Below, piece by piece: positions 1-6,766 of a stretch of 64,000 nt of DNA (positions are counted from its first letter, which is position 1; every line of letters begins with the position of its first letter). Source of the DNA: Streptomyces sp. NBC_01233. GTDB taxonomy: Bacteria; Actinomycetota; Actinomycetes; Streptomycetales; Streptomycetaceae. The DNA is taken from positions 434,001 to 498,000 of the forward strand of contig NZ_CP108514.1 in assembly GCF_035989305.1 (NCBI RefSeq), read 5' to 3'. Position numbers and translations under genes: made by a program. The notes under the pieces were generated by a model. It was not told the DNA's origin and made no database searches. It worked only from the letters and a program-made list of their open reading frames with translations.

Positions 1-185
1 ACTTTCGCCACACGCCCGAGGGCTACGCGGGACCGGATGATTCCGGGGTCGTGATCCGCGGGCAAGCGGTCGGGCAGGCCCTCCGATCGCGTCCGTTGTT
101 CATGGTGACGCGCGACGGCGCGCATACCGAATGGGATTCCATGCCCTCCGAGGAGTACCGCGTAAACGGCCAGTCCACGACCTGA
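1..185 (+). CDS. C-terminal fragment of an unrecognised protein
   Basis: An open frame enters from the left edge and ends at a TGA at 183-185, giving about 60 residues of C-terminus (reading frame begins at base 3). The visible part is hydrophilic, with a segment LFMVTRDGAHTEW and the terminus RVNGQSTT. I do not recognise the family. The gene start lies outside the window, so neither its length nor its operon can be judged. It is called coding from its codon usage and the absence of competing features. Confidence 0.45.
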   Translation, partial: FRHTPEGYAGPDDSGVVIRGQAVGQALRSRPLFMVTRDGAHTEWDSMPSEEYRVNGQSTT

Positions 186-380
186 CGTGGTGTGACGCAT
201 GACGTGGGGTGGAGGCGATGCGCGGCGGAACATGCCGCGGCCGCTGGCGCGGGCGAGCCGGGGCTGCTGCGCCAGGTAGGCGCGCACGAGGCTGGCGACG
301 GGTCCGGGCAGCGGCGGCGGAGGGCCTCCGAGCCGGACAGGGGGATCCCCTGGCGGAACGGTCCAGCAGCCCGGTGGTCA

Positions 381-917
381 CTACCAGTCGGCTGCCCTGA
401 TCACGGATGCGGCGACGTCGGGGACGGAGCCTGTGGTGGAATCGACGGTGAAGTCGTCGACCGCGACCCGGCTGAGGATTCCGTCCAGTTCAGCGGACCG
501 GTCCAGGTGCCATCGCAGTGCTTCGGGCTCGCCGTCGTGGCGGTGGGCCAGACGCTGGTGAATGACGGGCAGTTCAGCCCGCAGCCAGCACACCGTGAGG
601 TCAACGCCTACGGCATCGGCCAGTTGCTTCCGCTCATCCTGCTGCTCGATCACGCCGGCGAGTACGAGACGCGTCGCTCCTGCATCGAGGTAGTTGCCGG
701 CGATGCTCCGCAGGTTCCGCAGCAGCATGTTGAAGTTGAAACGGTCACCGGGAGGAGCGGGCCACGACTGCCTCAGCCAGTCAAGGTCGAGCACGGCATG
801 AGCGGTCCCGGCCTCGGCGAGAAGGTCCCCCACCGCCTCGGCAACGGTGGTTTTGCCCACACCGACGGTGCCGTTGATCAAGAGGGCCCGAGCGCCCCGG
901 GGGCTGTCCGTGTGCAT
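381..917 (-). CDS. P-loop nucleotide-binding protein (AAA/kinase-like)
   Basis: A 178-residue protein with a Walker A motif GTVGVGKTT near residues 17-25, followed by an adenylate/shikimate-kinase-like layout (VLDLDWLRQ in the early region, an RLAHRH segment further on). It resembles the small 'ATP-binding protein' family of Streptomyces whose substrate is unknown; a small-molecule kinase role is inference. The start is the ATG at 915-917 because the P-loop then lies close to the N-terminus. The longer open frame upstream runs antisense through a transposase relic and has unconvincing composition. No operon partner is seen. Confidence 0.8.
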   Translation of the reverse strand: MHTDSPRGARALLINGTVGVGKTTVAEAVGDLLAEAGTAHAVLDLDWLRQSWPAPPGDRFNFNMLLRNLRSIAGNYLDAGATRLVLAGVIEQQDERKQLADAVGVDLTVCWLRAELPVIHQRLAHRHDGEPEALRWHLDRSAELDGILSRVAVDDFTVDSTTGSVPDVAASVIRAADW

Positions 918-1007
918 CTCGGCATCGTACGTCGAGGCGCACGGACCCCGGATGGGCACCCTTGTCCGTGGCCGCCACCGACAGGAAGCGGCAGCGGCAG
1001 CGGCTGC

Positions 1008-1239
1008 TACTCGATCGGCGACGACACCCTGCGGGGCATCAACCGCCGCCGGAAGGGCACCGCGAACACCCTCGCCGCACTCCGTTCGATCCGCGCCGCC
1101 CGCCCCGACGGACCTGCGCCAGCGCAACGCGAACGCCCGCCATCCCGACGTCCTGGCCGCCCAACGCAAGGAACGCGCGCGCATCCGCAGCGAAAAGGGC
1201 CTTCGCTGGGGAGGAAGGACATTCACCGAAGCGGCGTGA
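1008..1239 (+). pseudogene. IS630-family transposase remnant with internal deletion
   Basis: Two blocks typical of IS630-type transposases are seen in different frames. The first (1008 to about 1112) reads through GINRRRKGTANTLAALRSIR and AARPDG, which normally precedes the 'DNLSAHKG' catalytic block. The second (about 1114 to 1239) reads RNANARHPDVLAAQRKERAR and ends EKGLRWGGRTFTEAA, the usual C-terminus. The DDE core between them is missing and the frame changes at the junction (1107-1114), so the gene is dead. Family placement rests on remembered conservation of these blocks, not on a search. Confidence 0.75.
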
Positions 1240-1262
1240 ACGGCCTGCCTCTGCAGGGTCGC

Positions 1263-1553
1263 TCACCCGAAGGCCTGGACCGGCACGCGGACGAAGCCCT
1301 CGGTCCAGTGGTCCTCATCGAGGTCGTACGCTCCGATCTGGAAGCAGTCTGGCTCGTCGGCGAAGCCCGGTAGAAGACGCGCGGGCCGGATCCGCTCTTC
1401 GGCCACGGCCTCGGAGGAGTAGATGCCGAGCAGCTTGACGTCGTCGCCGTCCTGCTCGTTGACGAACACGCCCTCGTCGTCGAGGTGAATCGTCTCGTCG
1501 TTGGGGCCGGCTTCGTTCTGGTGGCTGATGTGCCAGAGGGGATAGACCTTCAC
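1263..1553 (-). CDS. DUF7336-like hypothetical protein
   Basis: A 96-residue acidic protein starting at GTG 1551-1553 with a GGAG about 13 bases upstream. It carries the pattern of a widespread small family: an N-terminal VYPLWH strand, a central DDVKLLGIYSSEAVAEERI segment and a C-terminal DEDHWTEGF motif. Proteins of this type (DUF7336) are found in many actinobacteria and have no assigned biochemical function. It stands alone between a transposase relic and an insertion-sequence fragment. The assignment is from the motif pattern. Confidence 0.75.
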   Translation of the reverse strand: MKVYPLWHISHQNEAGPNDETIHLDDEGVFVNEQDGDDVKLLGIYSSEAVAEERIRPARLLPGFADEPDCFQIGAYDLDEDHWTEGFVRVPVQAFG

Positions 1554-1706
1554 GGGCGCAGGCTCCCCGGGCCCATCCGGTGAACGTTCCCGGTCAGAGC
1601 ACCTAGCTCTCGTTTCACTCCTCTGGCGCTGGCGCCGCCGGGCCGCACACCACTCAGGCCGCTGACATCGGCCAGGGGTGCGGATTGCTGGGAGTGACTT
1701 CGTAGG

Positions 1707-1836
1707 TCAAGCAGCGAGTTGGTAGCGGGCCTGGTGGTTGTGTTGGTGCTCTTGGCCCAGATGGTAGGTCCAGTAGCGGTCGAAGTCGCCGTTGGCGAGC
1801 AGTGCGCGGAGTTTCAGGACGGCTTCGGCGCCGGCG
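1707..1836 (-). pseudogene. ISKra4-like transposase 3' fragment (copy 1)
   Basis: On the minus strand this encodes only the C-terminal about 43 residues of a transposase: an [21 protein letters not shown] segment, a YW..HL..EHQHNH segment and the ending RYQLAA, with its stop at 1707-1709. The same ending recurs in a longer fragment at 2883-3129. Upstream of about 1836 the similarity stops abruptly. The family call (ISKra4) comes from the EGACRH...[10 protein letters not shown] pattern visible in copy 2. Confidence 0.6.
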
Positions 1837-1911
1837 CTCCGCCCGGCCGTCGACGCGTTCGTCCGACAAATTCGCTACCCGGCGGCCGGAGCGCCGTGAT
1901 ACACAACCGAG

Positions 1912-2685
1912 GTGCAAAACATTTTGGAGTTCCCCGAGGTCCTGCGGCTGATCGAAGACCGCTCGGCCGCGTTCCGCGCCGCGATCGCGTCCGCCCTCGA
2001 CCTTGACGTCCAGGTCCCGGCCTGCCCGGACTGGACGCTGCGCGAACTGGCGCAGCACCTCGGCGACGGCCGCCGCCGCCAGGCCGCCATCGTCGCGGCG
2101 GGCCCGGGCGCTGAGCCCCCGGCGAGGACGGACCCGAAGGGCGCCCCGACCGCGCCCCGCGACCGCGAAGCCCTGGACGCCTGGCTCGCCGAGTCGACCG
2201 AGCTCATGCTCGACGCGATGCGCGAGGCCGGCCCGGACCGCGGCTGCTGGACCTGGTGGGGCCGCTCGCAGGCCCCGGAGACCAGCGGAGCCGTGGCCCG
2301 GCACCAGATCCAGGAGATCGCCGTCCACACCTACGACGCCCAGCTCACCCAGGGGGCCGCACAGCCGCTGCCGACGGACGTCGCGGTCGAGGGCGTCGAC
2401 GAGTTCCTGACGACCGTCTCGGCGACGACCGTCCCCTGGCCGTTCAAGCCGGCGACCATCGACCTGCACACGACCGAGGGCCGCTCCTGGCGCCTGACCC
2501 TCAACGCCGACGGCGTCCGCTGCGACGACCTCGCCGCCGACGCGGAGCCGGGCGACATGGCGATGCGAGGCGCAGCGAGCGAACTGGTCCTCTACTTCTA
2601 CGAGCGCGTCCCGCTCGACGGCCTGGAGACCACCGGCGACACCGAGCCGATGGAGCAGCTCGCAGACTGGGACCCGAACGCGTAA
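1912..2685 (+). CDS. TIGR03083 family protein (mycothiol-dependent MDMPI-like)
   Basis: A 257-residue protein starting at GTG 1912-1914. The N-terminal half is an MDMPI/DinB-like helical bundle with the characteristic VPACPDWTLRELAQHLGD signature near residues 37-54. A second conserved His-containing segment RHQIQEIAVHTYDAQL lies near residue 132-147, and the C-terminus ends in a short domain of the type common in actinobacterial TIGR03083 proteins. Family members use or resemble mycothiol-dependent maleylpyruvate isomerase; the substrate here is unknown. The gene is intact although two transposase fragments of the same type flank it. Confidence 0.85.
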   Translation: MQNILEFPEVLRLIEDRSAAFRAAIASALDLDVQVPACPDWTLRELAQHLGDGRRRQAAIVAAGPGAEPPARTDPKGAPTAPRDREALDAWLAESTELMLDAMREAGPDRGCWTWWGRSQAPETSGAVARHQIQEIAVHTYDAQLTQGAAQPLPTDVAVEGVDEFLTTVSATTVPWPFKPATIDLHTTEGRSWRLTLNADGVRCDDLAADAEPGDMAMRGAASELVLYFYERVPLDGLETTGDTEPMEQLADWDPNA

Positions 2686-2882
2686 AACGCGCACTTGTGA
2701 CGCATCTGTCGGTTGTGCGCGCGCTCCTGCGGGCGCCACTGGGCCCGGGGTTGCGGACATCGCGCGGCTGCGGGCAGGCTGCGGGCCTGCTGTTCAAGGG
2801 CGAAAGGCGCACCTGCGGGCGGCTCGCGCTCGACTGGGGACAGTGCGCGGCGGGTGCAGATTGCTGAGACTGACCTCGTAGA

Positions 2883-3129
2883 TCAAGCAGCGAGTCGGTA
2901 GCGGGCCCGGTGGTTGCGCTGGTGTTCCTGGTCGAGGTGGAAGGTCCAGTAACGGTCGAAGTCGCCGTTGGCGAGCAGGGCGCGGAGTCTCAGGACGGCT
3001 TCGGCGCCGGCCAGTGACCATCGGGCTCCGGTGATGTCCAGGCGGTCGCCGATCAGGTGGCGGCAGGCACCTTCCACGATGCCCGTGGCGATCGGCCATC
3101 CTGCGGCCAGGCATCGTTGAGGGCCGCGA
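2883..3129 (-). pseudogene. ISKra4-like transposase 3' fragment (copy 2)
   Basis: A longer C-terminal relic reading [18 protein letters not shown], then [20 protein letters not shown], and ending RYRLAA with the stop at 2883-2885. The pattern matches ISKra4-type transposase C-termini. Its last about 155 bases are highly similar to those of copy 1 (1683-1836) and lie in the same orientation. The catalytic N-terminal two thirds are absent, and upstream sequence merges into an unrelated IS630-type fragment. Confidence 0.65.
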
Positions 3130-3219
3130 GTGCAGCCTGCCAGCCCGGCCCCACCTCAACCGAACCCTCCGCAGTCCCACAAGACCGGTGCACGTAACTC
3201 TGTACTTCGTGGAGCACTC

Positions 3220-3576
3220 GGAGGAGTACGGCGACACGTAGACCAGGTAGGCGAGCAGTTTGCGGATGGACCAGCGGGTGAAGGGCTGGCCGAGCTTGGT
3301 CGGGCGGGTGGTGGCCGTCTGGACGACGAAGTCCTCGTCGTCAGGGCTGAGCAGGCGGGGACGGCCTCCCCGCCCACCGAAGGTCCAGGCAGGCCGGGCC
3401 GATCTGGTTGAACCGGTGGATCACGTCCCGCACCGTGTCCTCGTCGGCCTGCGCCAACTGGGCGATCCTGGAACTCGGTTGCCGCCGGCCGAGGCCAGCC
3501 GCATCATCGCCCGTCGATAAAGCCGGCTCAAGCACCAGGGGCTCGTCCGCCACCTCAGCGATCCATGTCAACAGCA
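3220..3576 (-). pseudogene. IS630-type transposase N-terminal fragment
   Basis: The minus strand begins near 3576 with a start-like TWIAEVADEPLVLEPALST segment, continues through a helix-turn-helix region ending DTVRDVIHRFNQIG, and then (after a frame change near 3360) reads RPRLLSPDDEDFVVQTATTR and TRWSIRKLLAYL. These are typical of the N-terminal part of IS630-family transposases. Compared with family memory, part of the HTH is also deleted. No DDE domain follows, so this is a dead fragment. The C-terminal IS630 relic at 1008-1239 is on the opposite strand. Confidence 0.65.
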
Positions 3577-3749
3577 CCACAGCACTATCCCTGCACAGCC
3601 CGGGCCACACGAACCACCACAAGGAACGACGCCCGAGGCCGGATCTGGCGGCGCCGCCGCCCGAGTGCGGCGCGTCGGAGCAGCTTGCCGACGAAGCTCC
3701 GGCGGACCGGCCGATCGCGCTCCGAAGCGGGTGCTCGCGCCCGACGCCG

Positions 3750-4034
3750 CTACGCGGAGGCGACGACCTCGCCTGCTGTGACCTGCGGCGGGTTGGGGAG
3801 GAGCGAAGCGAGGTTCTCGCGCACGAAGTCCGCCGCCCTCTCGATCGATTCGTCGGCGCCCGCACGGTCCTGGAACACGCTGGTCGAAACCATCACCCCG
3901 TTGCCGGCATCGACCCAGTAGTAGGCCACGAATCCGGCGACCTGGCGCATGATCGGCACGAACCCCTCGTCGACGAGGCGTCCGGCTTCGGCCGGGTCGG
4001 TCACGCCTTCGTACCTCCGGACTGCTGCGTACAT
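3750..4034 (-). CDS. Small ABM-like dimeric alpha-beta barrel protein
   Basis: A 94-residue protein starting at ATG 4032-4034 with GGAG about 9 bases upstream. The N-terminus MYAAVRRYEGVTDPAEAGRL and the central FVAYYWVDAGNGVMVSTSVF segment fit the ferredoxin-like fold of antibiotic-biosynthesis-monooxygenase-type or stress-response dimeric barrels, which are common in actinobacteria. The closing helix contains AADFVRENLASLLPNPPQV. The biochemical role is unknown. It lies inside a decayed region but its frame is clean. Confidence 0.75.
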   Translation of the reverse strand: MYAAVRRYEGVTDPAEAGRLVDEGFVPIMRQVAGFVAYYWVDAGNGVMVSTSVFQDRAGADESIERAADFVRENLASLLPNPPQVTAGEVVASA

Positions 4035-4312
4035 GGCTGGTCTCCTCAACGTGCTCGGCGTCGTCGCAGCGTAGATGGCGTACCCGCCCGCCACGTGTTC
4101 GGCTCGCGAGGCGCCCGCCAATCACCGGAAGAGCCCTCGCCCGGTCGTACGAACGGTCGGCCTGTGCGGGTCGGGCGCGCCCGCCGGCCCGCCCCCACGG
4201 TGCGGCGGAGCGGCTGGTCGCCGCCCGGCCCGATGAAGGCGTCCGGCTGCGCCGGCGGCGAAAGGCATCCGGCTCGATCGCCTCCAGCAGCCGTTCCCAC
4301 CGCCCCGGCCGC

Positions 4313-4487
4313 GGCGTCGCCATCAAGCTGCTGGCGAAGAATCCCGCTGACCACTTCGGCAAGTGCTGCACCGTGTTCGGCCACGTCACCCAGGCGGACA
4401 GCTCCACCGGGTCCACCAGCGTCCGCGCTCACGCCTGCGGGGAGAGGCACCAGCCCGAGTGCGGGTTCAGCTCCGACTGCGATACGA
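4313..4487 (+). pseudogene. Fragment of an unrecognised (possibly exported) protein
   Basis: In the frame that later runs into dehydrogenase-like sequence, the translation contains VAIKLLAKNPADHFGKCCTV followed by FGHVTQADSSTGSTSVRAHA. It resembles part of actinobacterial lipoprotein-type proteins in which a compartment is described as 'K..DP..Y.G....YG.VTQFD..TG', but I cannot name the family. There is no credible start or complete domain. It appears fused in frame to the SDR fragment that follows, so the open frame across both is artificial. Confidence 0.35.
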
Positions 4488-4504
4488 ACAGCATCTTTAT
4501 CGGA

Positions 4505-4699
4505 GTGATCCTCACCTACGGCCGCAACCAGCAGGGCGCCGCGGACACCGCGGCCGCCATCGAGAAGGCGGGCGGCACGGCCGTCGCGCTGCACCTGGAC
4601 CTCGGTGGCAGCGACGGCTTCGACGGCTTCCGCGACTCCGTGGCCGAGGCGCTCCGCACGATCTGGAACCGCGACACCTTCGACCACCTGGTCAACCGC
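4505..4699 (+). pseudogene. Short-chain dehydrogenase/reductase fragment
   Basis: The translation reads VILTYGRNQQGAADTAAAIE, then an AGGTAVALHLDL segment and FDHLVNR. This matches the second Rossmann strand, the D-rich nucleotide-adenine region and the approach to the 'NNAG' motif of SDR enzymes. The N-terminal TGxxxGxG motif is absent, and nothing after the NNAG position is recognisable, so about a quarter of an SDR gene survives. Confidence 0.6.
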
Positions 4700-4745
4700 G
4701 TACGGGGAGTCCCGCCCGAGGAGGGTCCTGCCTCCGCCTCAGGTC

Positions 4746-5720
4746 TCATCCCCCCTCCGTCACGCTGATCGCGTCGAGCTTGCCGCGCAGGTACGCGTGG
4801 GAGTCGACGGGGTCGTGCACCACCCGGCCGACGGGGGCCGGGAGGGACTCCACCCGGGTGTGGGCGTCGCATTCGTAGAAGTACACGAGCGAGATCAGTT
4901 CCTCGGCCGGGGTGTCGGCGGGCGGGGGCAGTACCCGGTGGCGTCCCGCGCGCCAGCGGTCGCCCGTCCAGCGGGCCATCAGGTCGCCGATGTTGACGGT
5001 GAGGGCGGCCGGGTCGTAGGGCGCGTCCTGCCAGCCGTCGGCATCGGTGTGGATCTGCAGACCGCCCGCGCCGAGCTGCCGGTCGAGGACCGTGACCGTA
5101 CCGAAGTCGGTGTGCGCACCGATGCGGAACTGGCCGGGCAGCGGCGGGCCGACGGTCTCCGTGCCGGGGTACCAGTTCACGTTGAACCCCCAGGTGGGGT
5201 GGGAGGTGTGGCGCGTGAAGTGGTCCTCGGCGAGGCCGAGGGCGGCGGCCAGGAGTCCCAGCAGTTCGTCGGAGAGGGCCCGCATCAGGCCCAGGTACTC
5301 CGTCACCAGCGGCCGCAGCTCCGGCACCTCGGCGGGCCAGGCGTTGGGCCGGAACCACTCGGCGTCCACGGCGGGGTCGCCGGTGGGATCGTCCGCCGCC
5401 AGAGACCAGGACTCCTTGAGGTCGGGGGGCGAGGCTGTGCCCTCGGCGTAGCTGTTGGCCTCCGCGCCGGGGCCGAGCCAGCCCCGGCCGCCGACCGTGA
5501 CGGCGTACGGCTCCTTCGCGGCTGCCGGCAGCCGGAAGAGCGCGCGCGCCGCCTCCCTGATCCGCGCGGGCAGCGCGGGGTCCACGCCGTGGCCGGTCAC
5601 GAGCAGGAAGCCGGCCGCGCGCAGGGCATCGTCGACGCGCGCTGCCGTACGGGCGCGGTCCTGCGCTCCGCCGGACCGCCACGGCCCGAGATCGATCACG
5701 GGGACCGGGGAACCGACCAT
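4746..5720 (-). CDS. Isopenicillin N synthase-like 2OG-Fe(II) oxygenase
   Basis: A 324-residue enzyme starting at ATG 5718-5720 behind a GGAAGG ribosome-binding site. The N-terminal DIOX_N region contains VIDLGPW and GFLLVTGHGVDP. The jelly-roll core has HTDFGTVTVLD (iron-binding His and Asp) and the distal GRHRVLPP (second His plus the Arg that binds 2-oxoglutarate). The SLVYFYECD strand closes the barrel. This is the plant/fungal-like IPNS family widespread in Streptomyces; substrates are diverse and not predictable here. It stands alone, divergent from the following VOC gene. Confidence 0.9.
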   Translation of the reverse strand: MVGSPVPVIDLGPWRSGGAQDRARTAARVDDALRAAGFLLVTGHGVDPALPARIREAARALFRLPAAAKEPYAVTVGGRGWLGPGAEANSYAEGTASPPDLKESWSLAADDPTGDPAVDAEWFRPNAWPAEVPELRPLVTEYLGLMRALSDELLGLLAAALGLAEDHFTRHTSHPTWGFNVNWYPGTETVGPPLPGQFRIGAHTDFGTVTVLDRQLGAGGLQIHTDADGWQDAPYDPAALTVNIGDLMARWTGDRWRAGRHRVLPPPADTPAEELISLVYFYECDAHTRVESLPAPVGRVVHDPVDSHAYLRGKLDAISVTEGG

Positions 5721-5909
5721 GGGAGACCTGCCTTCCGGGGCTGCGGGGTGGCGTCCGGCACCGAGGTTATCGCCGGACGCCGCCGGCGGGGACCGACACG
5801 GAGCGTGATTCTCGGACACCTTCCGTGTGCCTGCATTGCCGTCGGCCGCGAGGAACGCCACAAAAAGGGCCAGAATGTACCGAGGGGCCCCTCAGGGACG
5901 GAGCGAGCG

Positions 5910-6713
5910 GTGGAGATTTCGACGAGGGAGGTCTTCGGGGCACCGTGCTGGGTGAGCCTGATGACCCGCGACCTCGAGACGGCCCAGCGTTTCTACGGTG
6001 CGGTCGCGGGCTGGAGATTCCGGCCGGCCCGCCTCGGCGAGGCCTTTTCGGTGGCGTACCTGGGCCGGGTCCCGGTGGCGGGCATCGGAGCGCTGGCCGC
6101 GGATCTGGGGGTCGCGGTGGCCTGGACCCCGTACTTCGCCGTCGACGACGCCGACGTGGCGGTGGACCGCATCCGGGAGCGGACGGGCACCATCGCGGTC
6201 GGCCCGGTCTCCTTCGATTCCGGCGGCCGCGCCGCGCTCGTCGCCGACCCCGACGGCGCGGTCTTCGGGATCTGGGAGGGCGCTGTGGCGGCGGACTGGC
6301 GGGCGGGCAAGGGCCCGCTGCCGGCCTGGCTGGAACTGCGTACCCGCAACGCCCTCGACGCGGCGATCTTCTACGGCGCGGTCCTCGAATGGGCCACCGA
6401 ACGCCCCGGGTGCTGCGAGGTCTCCTACGAGGAGGACCAGGTCGTGCTGCGGCAGAACGGTGAGCCCGTGGCCCGCCTGAACAGCGGCCCCGTCGAGCTC
6501 GCCTCCTACTCCCCGCACACCAGGCCCCGCTGGCACGTCCACTTCCGCGTGCCCAGGCTCCGGCCGGCTATCGAGGCCGCCGTCGCGCTGGGTGGACGCA
6601 CGGTCTCGGACATCACCTCGAACGCGGTGGAGCGGTGGGTGACGCTCCGCGACCCGGACGGGGCCCTGTTCACCCTCACCACCCTGCTCGGCGCGGACAC
6701 GGACCTGAGCTGA
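5910..6713 (+). CDS. Two-domain VOC (glyoxalase-like) family protein
   Basis: A 267-residue protein starting at GTG 5910-5912. It consists of two tandem vicinal-oxygen-chelate modules: the first opens GAPCWVSLMTRDLETAQRFY and ends ADPDGAVFGIWE; the second opens PAWLELRTRNALDAAIFYGA and ends RDPDGALFTL. This arrangement is typical of hydroxylase/27-kDa-antigen-type VOC proteins. No metal-ligand set is fully convincing, so the reaction is unknown. The open frame extends far upstream antisense to the 2OG oxygenase; the chosen GTG is the first start with sensible composition. Confidence 0.85.
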   Translation: MEISTREVFGAPCWVSLMTRDLETAQRFYGAVAGWRFRPARLGEAFSVAYLGRVPVAGIGALAADLGVAVAWTPYFAVDDADVAVDRIRERTGTIAVGPVSFDSGGRAALVADPDGAVFGIWEGAVAADWRAGKGPLPAWLELRTRNALDAAIFYGAVLEWATERPGCCEVSYEEDQVVLRQNGEPVARLNSGPVELASYSPHTRPRWHVHFRVPRLRPAIEAAVALGGRTVSDITSNAVERWVTLRDPDGALFTLTTLLGADTDLS

Positions 6714-6766
6714 CGCCCCCGGCCCCCACTGGCCCCGCCCGGGCCCGCCTGGTCCGGTGCGGCAGG

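Noticed and set aside
192..1373. A 393-codon plus-strand open frame
   Set aside because: It runs antisense through the P-loop gene and only its 1008-1112 part has family resemblance (IS630 relic); the rest is a GC-driven chance frame.
2686..2882. Small gene between the TIGR03083 gene and the transposase fragment
   Set aside because: No start with a ribosome-binding site and no sensible composition; treated as non-coding.
1681..3129. Composite transposon carrying the TIGR03083 gene
   Set aside because: Both flanking copies lack the 5' part of the transposase and any visible terminal repeats, so mobility cannot be supported.
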